64,000 nt of DNA from Pyrenochaeta sp. MPI-SDFR-AT-0127 (Eukaryota > Ascomycota > Dothideomycetes > Pleosporales > Cucurbitariaceae): NCBI GenBank assembly GCA_020747015.1, contig JAGTJM010000020.1:62001-126000 (forward strand), given 5' to 3'. Positions 32,880 through 43,022 of this stretch are shown one piece after another; position 1 is the first letter of the stretch; each line of letters begins with the position of its first letter. A program made the translations under genes and the position numbers. A model generated the notes under the pieces. It ran no database searches and was not told the DNA's origin. It was given only the letters and a program-made list of their open reading frames with translations.

Positions 32880-33915
32880 ATGGCACCAGGCGCCATCTTT
32901 GAGACGCCCAACGTGGCCGAGCCTTTCAACAACCACCGCGATGGCATGGCCCTTGAGGCCACCTCTGATATGATCGACGACGTCAATGTCCTTAAGGCTG
33001 CCATCAAGGTCAAGAACGGCACTGCTACACAAAAGGAAAAGGACATTTATGAACAATCACAGTTCGACTCCGAGAAGGACAAGACACAGTTCAGACAGTA
33101 CGAGGAAGCATGTGACCGTGTCAAGAACTTCTATCGCGAACAACACGAGAAGCAGACTGTCGCTTATAACCTGAAGGCACGAAACTCATTCCACAGCAAG
33201 ACAAGGGCAGAGATGACCATCTGGGAAGCGATGGAGAAGCTCAACACCCTCATCGACGAGTCAGACCCCGACACATCTCTTTCACAGATTGAGCATCTCC
33301 TTCAATCAGCCGAAGCCATCCGTCGCGACGGCAAGCCTCGCTGGATGCAGCTCACAGGCCTGATCCACGATCTCGGCAAGCTTCTCTTCTTCTTCGACGC
33401 ACAAGGACAGTGGGACGTTGTGGGCGACACATTCCCCGTAGGCTGCGCGTTCAGCCCTAAGATCATCTACCCTGATACATTCAAGAACAACCCCGACTAT
33501 GACAACGAGGTCTACAGCACCGAGCATGGCATTTACACCCCTGGCTGCGGTCTGGACAATGTCATGTTGAGCTGGGGCCATGATGAGTACCTGTACCACA
33601 TCATGAAGGAGCAGTCCACTATCCCCGACGAGGGTCTTGCGATGATCAGGTATCACTCCTTTTACCCATGGCACACTGGCGGGGCCTACCACTGGATGAT
33701 GAACGAGAAGGACGAGAGGATGCTGGAGGCTGTCAAGGCATTCAACCCATACGATTTGTACAGCAAGAGCGATGACGTCCCCAAGGTTGAGGATCTCAAG
33801 GTATGTTTGCACTCACCTGTGTGCAATGTGTAATGCACTGCTAACGCAATGACAGGATTACTACATGGATATCATCGATGAGTTCATCGGCAAGGACAAG
33901 AAGCTCAAGTGGTGA
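32880..33915 (+). CDS. myo-Inositol oxygenase (MIOX)
   Basis: Exons 32880-33800 and 33856-33915 give 981 nt, 326 residues. The di-iron ligands of the family are all present: His139 (QIEHLLQSAEAIRRDG), His163-Asp164 (LIHDLGK), His234 (WGHDEYLY), His259 (RYHSFYPWH) and Asp292 (NPYDLY). The phrase SKTRAEMTIWEAMEKLNTLI is the typical N-terminal helix region and KDKKLKW the typical C-terminus. The enzyme cleaves myo-inositol with oxygen to D-glucuronate in the cytosol. The neighbouring AKR, SDR and MDR dehydrogenases fit the downstream conversion of glucuronate toward gluconate. The start has a CACCATAATGGC context directly before MAPGAIFETPN. Confidence 0.97.
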
Positions 33916-34489
33916 TATGTGCAAGATGTATGGTCATGATGTGGAGTAACGAATTTCTTTGATTGCATATGTGCATGCTGTAATAACTTATCAGCCCTGC
34001 GGAGAGCCGTAAAGGCCCGCAATATAGAACTTGAAGCTTTTTTTCAATGGATTTCCGGAAGAATGTGGTATTGCCGTGACTATTAATATTGAATATTTTG
34101 TGATTACGCGCTCAGTGTAGCCACTTCATGATGCCATACACAGCATTACTCACAACTTTGATGCATCTCAACCACTCAAAGTGTCTCCAATACGCTGGTT
34201 TATCTATGTCTTCGCCAATCCTTCTCTTTCTACCTGAGTCTCGTTTCATGGTTGCAATCAGCGGCAAAAAACCTCAATATCTCTCCTGCTATACTTTTCT
34301 TCTTTTTCTAACCCTCTTAATTTGAGGCCTCGCTTTCCTTTTGTTCAGCTAGCATATTGCTACATAATAGCATGGGAGGCAGGACGTCCAATCCCCATTT
34401 CCTACTCACAACAGACAAAGCATCAGCTAACTTATGAGCCAAACGCAAATCACCCACTACTATGCAACAGTAGGCACTTGTCAACTCCC
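33916..34489. other. 3' region of inositol oxygenase gene
   Basis: AT-rich with no supported gene. A short minus-strand ORF at 34317-34517 has no recognised domain but might be a downstream piece of the F-box-like fragment. Confidence 0.4.
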
Positions 34490-34774
34490 TCAAACAACTT
34501 CGAAAATAACCAAACAAACTGCCCTCCCTGCGCCAGGGTACGCTCTCTCAGTCAACGTGAGGAGCTGCTGATTATGCGTCTTCCTCTCAACGTCCCTGGC
34601 ACAATCCCTGGGCTGATGCATGCCGCGGGGCATAACTGGTAGATGGGCCTCGAGTAGAGCACGAGATGAGAGAATGAAGGACGCTCGACAGCATGGCGGG
34701 AGGAAGTCGAAGATTGTTAGGAGAATGTCCCGGGGGAGGGCTAGGAGATTGCACCGTGGCAACATTTTTAGCAT
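34490..34774 (-). pseudogene. F-box-like fragment
   Basis: A 94-codon ORF starts MLKMLPRCNLLALPRDILLT and continues IFDFLPPCCRASFILSSRAL. The pattern LLALPRDILLTIFDFLP...SFILSSR is that of the fungal F-box, which binds Skp1 in SCF ubiquitin ligases. After about residue 48 the similarity stops and the sequence becomes low-confidence. Fungal F-box proteins are normally several hundred residues, so this is either the first exon of a gene I could not extend or a decayed copy. It lies between the convergent inositol oxygenase and NFU1 genes. Confidence 0.35.
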
Positions 34775-35190
34775 TGCTATTGTGTGCTTACATAGTCATA
34801 AAGATCGTAGGATGGAGGATATTTGAGTATGGAGTCGATAAGGTAGTTGTTGAAGAATAAGTGGGTGAGTCATGCTAATCTTGGCGTAGAGCACAATATC
34901 AGAGCACATCATGCCCCTTATCTTATTAGAGATATATCAGGAGAGAAACAAGGTAGAGAAAGAAGTAAAGCGATTTCTGTTTGGTATAATTGAGCTCTGA
35001 AAAGAAAGGCGTGTCTGGTATGCAATTCTGGAAGTCCTAGATTTCACTGAACGCTCAAGGTACAAAAGCTTCAAAGTTAGCTGAGGATCACAGGTGGATT
35101 TTTGTAATAATATTCCGTAGTAAAGCATTCCAATATGTTGTTGCATACATGCCGTGTGAAACGCATTGATATCTTGTCATCAAAATCCGT
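34775..35190. other. Intergenic stretch before NFU1 3' end
   Basis: AT-rich, no ORF. It likely holds the NFU1 3' UTR and the upstream region of the F-box-like fragment. Confidence 0.4.
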
Positions 35191-36192
35191 CTAACCCTCT
35201 GCGTAATCTAGACTACCCTTGCCAACAGTTGTAGGTGCCGCATCAGGACCTTTTTGTTGTCGCAATTTCTCTTCAAACTTTGCGAATTCCTTCATCGCGA
35301 TCTCCTCCTCTTGATCCATAACCTGCTGTACGCCCTTAACCTCCTCAATGTAATGCATCAACATGCTCTCGATACCATTCTTGAGCGTCACTGTGCTAGA
35401 ATCACACGTTCGGCATGCGCCTCGTAGCTTCAACAGCACCTGTCCGTCATTGAAACCTCGGAACTCGATGTCGCCGCCATCCTCCTGGATCGCAGGTCGG
35501 ACTCTTGTGTCCAGGAGCTCTTTGATCATTCCAATCACGTCGTCATCATTTTCATCATATGCCAGACTGTCGGCCTCCTGGCCACCTTGGCCTTGCTCAC
35601 CGGCCTTCGCCGCCACTGTATTCACAATCGCCTGGCCGCTGGTCATGAATTCGTTGATGATGGCGAAAACCTCCGGCTTCACGTGCGCCCATGGTGTCCC
35701 GCTATCCTTTGTAACGGTGATGTAGTCTGCACCGAAGAAGACGGACGTTACGCCGTCAATATTCAAAAGCTGTGCCGCGAGCGGAGATGGATGCGGAGGT
35801 GCTAATGTCGATCGAGGGCTGAGGTATTCGAGGAAGGGTGACGATATTGACTCTGGAAGAACACGTTGGTTGGGGTTGAATTTGAGTGCCTATTGATGTT
35901 AGCCACTGGTCGTCCTGATTCGGGAGTATTGTTGGGGCGCCCATACATCAGCATTTGGTGTAGGTTCTGTCTGGATGAACATTGTCCGGCGAGCAGATGT
36001 CACCACCGACGGTGCTGCGGCGCTCTGATTCCATGGCCGCGCCTTGGGTCTATGCTGAGACCTTGAGGCTGTAATAGGTGATGATTGTTGGTGAAGGCAT
36101 CTTGTGGCAATTCGCGGAGTTTGGGATCGAAGGGAAGGTGTCGCTCGAGAAAGGCTGCGCATGGCAGCGCGCGGAACTGTTAATGAGGCCAT
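35191..36192 (-). CDS. NFU1: NFU1-type mitochondrial iron-sulfur cluster scaffold
   Basis: Exons 36192-35947 and 35889-35191 give 945 nt, 314 residues. A basic presequence (MASLTVPRAAMRSLSRATPS) suggests mitochondrial import. Next are the N-terminal Nfu domain (MFIQTEPTPNADALKFNPNQ ... FFGADYITVTKD) and the C-terminal NifU-like domain (IKELLDTRVRPAIQEDGGDI). The cluster-binding CxxC is Cys241/Cys244 (RGACRTCDSS). The protein delivers [4Fe-4S] clusters to mitochondrial enzymes such as lipoate synthase. The intron (57 nt) uses GTATGG and AATAG. The frame is open upstream of the chosen Met, but MASLTV begins a proper presequence. Confidence 0.94.
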
Positions 36193-37986
36193 TGTTGCGT
36201 GAGAATCGTACGATATGTCAGACGAAAGAATCCAAATGTCGCAATGACAATGTTTGTTCTGATAATGAAAGTTTCGGCTACTCGGCCATATGACGTTTGC
36301 CGCATTATTCAGCTTCAAGGCTTGGCATTTCTGTCTGATCATTCTTAGCATTTCGTGTCGCTTCAAGGTTGAATCTGCAAATGGTAGTCTTCGATGTTAA
36401 TTTATATTGGTGTGGCTGACAATTACATATTCAATATTGTAATATATGATATTGGTGGCAATCTGCTGATAGCTGATTCAGGTTAAAAATCTTCATATTT
36501 TGCAGTGTAGCTGGCTCAGACACGATATACCTTGTGTAAATTTCATGCAAAGTCACAGATTTTTGATGGAATTTATTCTAGTTCTCAATTTGGTTTCACC
36601 TTGTAGTTCCCGTCAATATATGCGATTGTATACTTTTCGAAGTAAAATGTGACTTACAAGCCAGGAGATTCGAACATACAGCCTGAGACTCACCGTTGGA
36701 CAGTCAAAATATATTTTAGTCTACCCCCATATGTCAGCGCCTATTATGTAGCATAACTCACATACGCTGAATGCTCATCCAAGATTAGGTTGCCGTTGCC
36801 ATCTCTCAGTGCCGAAGAGGCTGAAGTGTGAGGTACTAAAAAATGAACGATAACCCAGTAAATGGATCTATTTGGCTTCGAGCTCCATATCTACCTTCAA
36901 GAAGGACTTTGCAGTCATCCTAGTAATGACTAGTCCCAGGATCATCGATATTATAAATCAAGATACAGACCTTCGCCATGACCAGTCCGTTCGACTAGGA
37001 TTCAGGCCAAAGAGAAATACCAATTAAGATACCTCATTGCTGCATACCCATACAGTCACCATAGACACCAATGCTTCATAGATGCCACTCTGCCATCTCC
37101 TAAGCCATTCCCAAGTGCACCGGCGTGGTAAATGGCAGTTTCTAAAAGCTTTCATCATTATACACGGTACATTCAAAGTTATTCTATGACTGTTTGACGA
37201 AAGGATTTTTCATGTCAGTCATTTTTCTGTCTCTGAAATCAGAGACTTTTCATAATGCCTTCCTAGTACCTGTACTGGCGAGGCTTCTATACAGGAGCAT
37301 GAACATGAGATTAAGTCAATATGTGAGATGAGTTGGCTAAAAATGTTTGTCTTCCCAGCGATCTGTCTGTTAGTGGTTTGGAATCTCATTGGCTGTAGGT
37401 ACAGAATGAAGTAACTTGTTCACAATAGGCTGTACATTTGCAAAACTTATATGAAAATTGTGCATTGTGACTACAACGATCAACCTTAAGAAGAGCAATT
37501 TGAGGTATCATTTGAATCAATGCCGAGTGTTAGCGCAGAGCAATTCTCAATGAACACGAATACTTTTCCGAGTTTCACTGCTCTCTTCTTGACGTAATAC
37601 ATATATGATGAAAGTAGAATGGGAACCGCATACGAAAGTACATGCACGAGACAGTCTGGGGCATTGGTGATTCGATACATAACATGTGCCGTATAGCTTT
37701 GAGGTCGTCCCTAGTGACGCAGAATAATGAATACGCGTGGCTTCTTCAACTTGACACGTAGTATATGACTGTCATTTTTTGACAAGTCGCCTGCTATGAA
37801 ACGCATCTGACGGATCACATCAAGTAAGAGGAAGCGACTATCCAAAGCGGGAGAATTGGAGCCTTCCGTTCTGATGATAAGGATAGTACAACTTTCTGCG
37901 TTTTCTTCTCAAGTGGACGAAGATACTCGATCTGAAAACACCTAAACCTCACGGTCTCATGCGCACACCACATGTGCTACCTCCAT
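36193..37986. other. AT-rich gene-free island
   Basis: Roughly 1.8 kb, visibly AT-richer than its neighbours and almost free of long ORFs on either strand. The left few hundred bases should contain the NFU1 promoter. Around 36650-36710 the minus strand contains a tRNA-like 3' half (GTTCGAATC) whose T-stem does not pair. No terminal repeats or transposase remnant could be read. It may be a decayed (possibly RIP-mutated) element. Confidence 0.4.
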
Positions 37987-38929
37987 TTATTCCATCTCCT
38001 GCCTCGGCCTTCCTTGATCCAACTCCTGGAGCGGAGTGTTCCCCTGGAAATCATGTGTGCGATCCTTGTCAGCACCTGGATGCTGATATCCCTGAACGTT
38101 ATTCTGTTGCCCCGCCTGAGCTCGCTGTGTAAGCCGCCTCTTCCGTCTGCGGAGGAAGAGCCACGCAAGGACTGCGACACCAGCTACCCCAACTGCACTT
38201 CCGACACCTATGCCTGCTCCTGCCGCTGCAGAGAGTCCGGGAGAAGGTTGCTGCGACCGTTCGGGGCTGGAGGATGCTGTAGCGCTGGGAGAGGATGACA
38301 CTGGAATTACTGAGCTGGGTGAAGGTGTAGTAAGACTCAGTGTCGCACTGTGGGAAACGAGCACAGAGCTTGTAGTTGGAGTTGAGCTTGCTAATATAGC
38401 CGCGCTATCGATGGACCACCAGGTCGGAGACGCGGTAGAGTCTCTTCTACTGCCATCCTTGACCTCGCCCGTGTATGGATTGACATAGTACGTTGGTCCA
38501 TCCGTGCAACAATCCTCGCCAGTGTAGCAGACAAGGTTTCCGCCGCAGTCCCAGACTCGAAGGCCATGTGATTTGGTTTCTATCCAGACGTCATTCTCGC
38601 AATTCCGGATCTGAAGCACATGCGTACGCACCAGCGGACAGCGTTGAGCAGTTAGTCCAACTTATGTCTGAGCAATACTGTCGAGCAAGACTGGCTCCGA
38701 AGCAAAGGAGATTGGATCCGCATTTCTCGCCTGATAGGCAGCAGTTGTTTGTACCTCTACCGCATGGGAGTAGTTCAGGGCCATTATAGACGGCAGAGTC
38801 TCTGGCGAGGACTCCTTGAGCAGGTTTAGTATCGATGAGAAGGCTGACTGTCGAACAGCGAAGCTCCGAGACGAGCAAGGCTTAGAACGTACCGTCGTGT
38901 GAATAGCAGTCAGCGTGGATGCCTTGTAT
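37987..38929 (-). CDS. Cys-rich single-pass surface protein, start unresolved
   Basis: Three exons can be chained: one ending at the donor GTACGT (G at about 38894), then 38824-38632, then 38579-37987. The second intron (52 nt) excises an internal stop and restores the frame. The first visible exon encodes a secretion-signal-like stretch (ALLVFIVIAIQGIHA) then DCYSHDG, but no in-frame ATG is present upstream. An ATG at about 38981 is one base out of frame. The ectodomain has paired cysteines (LPCGRGTNNCCLSGEKCGSN, CYTGEDCCTDG), then a Ser/Thr/Pro stalk, a membrane segment (GIGVGSAVGVAGVAVLAWLFL), RRRKRR and a Gln-rich tail. It belongs to the same general class as the protein at 3.3-4.4 kb. 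A missing microexon, non-AUG start or indel could explain the start. Confidence 0.55.
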
Positions 38930-38989
38930 TGCTATAACAATGAAGACGAGCAAGGCCGTTGCGTGTGTCGCTCGTAAACCATTGCAAAC

Positions 38990-40646
38990 CAAATTTCCAA
39001 GCAGATGGAAAGTAAGATGGTGCCAGCCTGTCACGGCGAGCGCGCTCTTATTGCGAACGGCGCCACTTCAAGGAGGGGTCATACGACTTTGGTCGATAAG
39101 GCTCTGCGCATCGATGGATATCATAGGTAGACATTTCTTCGGACCCCAAAAGTGGCTATGCAATTCATCCTGGAGTACTGCAAGGTGCCCAATTAAAGAT
39201 GACGGTGCTCTTGTGGCGGAAAGCCAGATCCAGCATTTGTGGTGGGAAGCGAAGGTGCATGCAGAGAATCCTCAGCCTTGTCTGACTGCATTCAGCCTTG
39301 CAATGGGCCCCTTTTTAGGTAGAAATCCATAAGAGACGGCAACTTAAATGTCAGAACTCGATGCCCAAGTGGGTTGGCGTAAATGATCGAGGATAGATAG
39401 AGAACGATTCCTGCGTCAGAAGTCGATACCTTGATTGCTGGAAAATCTCGAGTCGGCCTAGTTGGAAGATGGCAGATTGATGGCTGTTACTGGGTGGCCT
39501 AAGGAGGCTGAACATCATGCTCTGATGTATCCGTGAACTGTGTCAGCCTTAAACATAACGAATGCAAAGTGCCCTGGGTCGTCGTAAACCATTGTTCATA
39601 TATGATAATTTCAACCCGTTTGTTGCATGTTATCTGTCCCAGGTACCAAGTACATCTCTTCGAGTCATAGTACGCACGCCGTTGATTCCCAACTATGCAG
39701 AAACGACATGGTGGTTGGCTGTAATGTTGACAAGCATCGTTACTTTGTTGTCGTTTTCATGGTCCTGGAGTTTGCGTCTCCATGCAACGGAAACAAATCC
39801 AGGTCAGCGAAAGTTACGTGAGTACGTACTCTTCATCGATATTCGAACACGTAGGGGTGCGAGTATAGGTAGCTGGCCACGGTCGGTATGCTCGGTTGGT
39901 GTTGCGTCGATGGGGAAGTCGAGTAAGAGTTGGTCGATTTTGTCACAAATCCACGGCAAGAAACAACCTCACAACGCGTCTTGAGCCTCGTAACTCCAGA
40001 ATATGCCCATAGCACTCTCCATTACTCTTTCATCTGGCTGGTTGAGGGATGCGGCTGATGGTGGATAGCGTCCAAACACAAGAAAAATGACCTCACGGGC
40101 ACCATGCATAATTGTGTGATATTGGCGACGTGCCGCACAAGGGAAGCGGGAGGCGTCTTATATAGCCTGCTCCCTAACCTCGCCTCTTGGTGCTGACGGG
40201 ATGAGGTTGAAATAAACATATTCGATCCTTGGGGGTAGTTTGGACTCAAAGTTGAGTTGGCCTCAGAGCTGAGTTGGCGAAGTCTGGTGGAGCCGCCGCC
40301 CGAGCTGCAGTTGAGATCTCTCGCGTATCGCAGATGCGATTTGCGCCGGCGCCGATCTTAGACGCCTTCTCCAGTTCCAGCCGTCATACTACAAAAAGTT
40401 GCCCATGGGTGACGTCGTCGCGACTTTGGCGCGTTAGTCATCCACCGTGGGCGCTGCAAAAGCTCGCGGCCAGCACCAGCCCTCGTCGTCCATTGCACCT
40501 GCGAATGCTTTCTAGTGACGCTACTCGAGCTTTGCCCCTTTATGCTGCGCTCTTTGCATTGCACAAGCCCACGTGCCAGCCTCGGAACGCTCCAGCGGGC
40601 CCCTGTGGCTCTGCACGAATTGCGCGCAACTTTTGGTCTCGCAGCC
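38990..40646. other. Gene-free stretch upstream of the UV endonuclease gene
   Basis: About 1.65 kb with only short ORFs lacking recognisable domains. The last ~300 bases are GC-rich and open in several frames, consistent with the promoter and leader of the UvdE gene. Confidence 0.45.
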
Positions 40647-43022
40647 ATGGCCAAGCGCAAGAGGTCCTCGGTGACGGCACCGGCGGAGCAAGTCCCCTCG
40701 GCAGACAGATTGAAGACGCGCCGGGCAGACGTGCCTCTGCCCCCCAATGCCGCGATGCCACTGCGTCGCCAGTCCATGCGTGGGGGCGCCGCTGCTGCAG
40801 CGCCCACAGACGCCAATATCAACCCGGATGTTGTCGACGGAGTCGTGGCTCTGCAAGCTTCGCCTGACGGACACGAGTGCGCTGGACGCACGGCAGATGG
40901 CATCGCTGGCAGCAATGCAGCGATAGACGCGGCCGTGCAGGACCAGGGGCGGCCGTGGACAGGCACAGGCGACATGGTTGTCAGCAGACAGGCGTGCGGC
41001 GTGAACGGGGTCACGCCTGCAAGCACCGCCAGCAAGAACAGGCGAAAAACGGCCGGCGCGCTGCATGTGAAAGCCGAGGGCAGGGAGAGCAATATCGGGG
41101 GCCTGGACAGCGCCAGGCAGAATGTCACTGCAGCGGCCGCAGTGGCTGCTGGACCGGCGGGCGATGCTGCGGCTGCCGACGAGCGCGGTGCGGCAGACGA
41201 CGAGCAAGACGAGCAAGACGAGCTCGAGGAGCGCGAGGTCAAGGAGGCCCTGGCAAGGCCACCGCCCGTCAACTCCGACTATCTGCCCCTTCCATGGAAA
41301 GGACGGCTAGGCTACGTACGTTTGATGCACGCCCACGCCCACGCCCGCCTGCACTCACTCTAATTAATGCTGACGATGGTGCATGCCAGGCTTGTCTCAA
41401 CACGTATCTCCGCAACGCAAATCCTCCCGTCTTTAGCTCCAGAACCTGCCGTATCGCGAGCATCATCGAGCATCGACACCCGCTCAAAGACGCCTCGCAG
41501 CCCGAACATGCCACCAAGAATCGCCCCGACAGACATCAGCCGGCGGATATTTCGCGCGGCCAGCGATATGTCCAGGAGCTGGGGCTTGCCAATGCACGGG
41601 ACATCATCAAGATGGTGCAATGGAACGACAGGTACGGCATCCGGTTCATGCGCCTGAGCAGTGAGATGTTCCCGTTCGCAAGCCACGACGAATACGGCTA
41701 CAAGCTTGAGCCGTTCGCCGCAGACACGCTCTGTCAAGTGGGCAAAGTCATTGCCAGCCTTGGCCACAGGGTCACTACACACCCGGGTCAGTTCACGCAG
41801 CTGGGCTCCCCGCGAAAGCAGGTCATTGACAATGCCATTCGTGACTTGGAGTACCACGATGAGATGCTCTCTCCTGAAGCTGCCCCCACAGCAGGATAGA
41901 GACGCCGTCATGATCCTGCATCTCGGCGGCGCCTATGGCGACAAGCCCGCTGCCATTGCCAGATTCAAGGAGAACTACGCAAGGCTGTCTCAGAGTGTCA
42001 AGAATCGTCTCGTGCTTGAGAACGATGATGTTGTCTGGTCGGTGCATGAGATATTGCCCCTATGCCAGGAGCTCAACATCCCTTGCGTACTAGACTTCCA
42101 TCACCACAACATCATCTTTGATGAGACCCAGATTCGCGAGGGCACCAAAGACATCATGGAGCTCTACCCAGCAATCCTTGAGACGTGGGCAAAGAAGAAC
42201 ATCACGCCCAAGATGCATTATTCTGAACCATGCCCGCCTGCGATTACTCGCACATCCCGGAGAAAGCACTCTCCTCGCGTTATGACCCTCCCTCCTTGTC
42301 CTGACACAATGGATCTGATGATCGAGGCAAAGGATAAAGAGCAAGCCGTGTTCGAACTCATGCGTACGTTCAAGCTTCCAGGTTTCCATACCTTCAACGA
42401 TATCGTGCCACATACTCGACAAGACGAGAACAAGCCCTGGAAGCCCAAGCCCAAGAAGGCTGTCAAGAAGGGCAGGAAGAAGAAAGATGATCTCGACGAC
42501 CTCGACGTAAAGATTGAGGAGGCCGATGTCGAGGACGTGCCTCCGCCTGTGATACCGGACGAAGAAGTGGGCATGGGCGGCCCTGAGGGCCGAGTATACT
42601 GGCCTCCTGGCATGGAGGAATGGCTCAGACCCCCAAAACGCACAATCAAGAAGAAAGAGGAGGGTGCTGCTACCCCCGCGACGAAGAAACGCAAGACTGC
42701 AGTAGCTGGTGGAGACGAAGCCTCCATCACTAGTGACGCCGCTGCTATGGTCAAAGTCAAAACAATAGCCAAGAAGCCGGTGCCCAAGCGGACAGCAAGC
42801 TCAACTAAGAACAAGGCGGCGAAGTCCGCCCTTACCCCTTCAGCTTCGGACGACGAGGACGATAACCTTAGTTCCCCCCCGCTCAGCGACTTGGGAACCG
42901 AGGACGAGGCTCCTGTTGTGCAGAAGCGAGCTGCACGGCCTGGTGCAACCCGGAAGAAGTCTGGCAGGACAGCGGCTAGGGTGAGCTACAAGGAGGAAGA
43001 AGCCGACGAGATGAGTATGTAG
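40647..43022 (+). pseudogene. UVE1: UV-damage endonuclease UvdE/UVE1 (mus-18 type) with a 2-nt frameshift
   Basis: Exon 1 (40647-41315) encodes a disordered N-terminus and LPLPWKGRLGY. Intron 41316-41389 (74 nt) is followed by ACLNTYLRNANPPVFSSRTC. Family blocks then run GIRFMRLSSEMFPFASHDEY, GHRVTTHPGQFTQLGSPRKQ and RDLEYHDEMLS in one frame. They continue in another frame as LLKLPPQQDRDAVMILHLGG, CVLDFHHHNIIFD, KMHYSEPCPPAITRTSRRKH and FKLPGFHTFNDIVPH. The switch falls in a CT tract at about 41867-41873 and equals loss of one CT dinucleotide. Without it the protein would be ~800 residues with a Lys-rich tail. UvdE nicks 5' to UV photoproducts in an alternative excision-repair pathway. The call as broken holds only if the base sequence is correct; a sequencing or assembly error is quite possible. 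Confidence 0.85.

Noticed and set aside
36650..36710. Possible tRNA gene on the minus strand (GTTCGAATC T-loop)
   Set aside because: The T-stem positions do not pair and no matching acceptor stem or anticodon arm could be drawn; noted only as a remnant.
41841..41885. A 41-nt intron as explanation for the UV endonuclease frame change (GTACCA...CACAG)
   Set aside because: It would remove the conserved YHDEMLSLLKLPPQ segment, which is present across the two frames; an indel is simpler.
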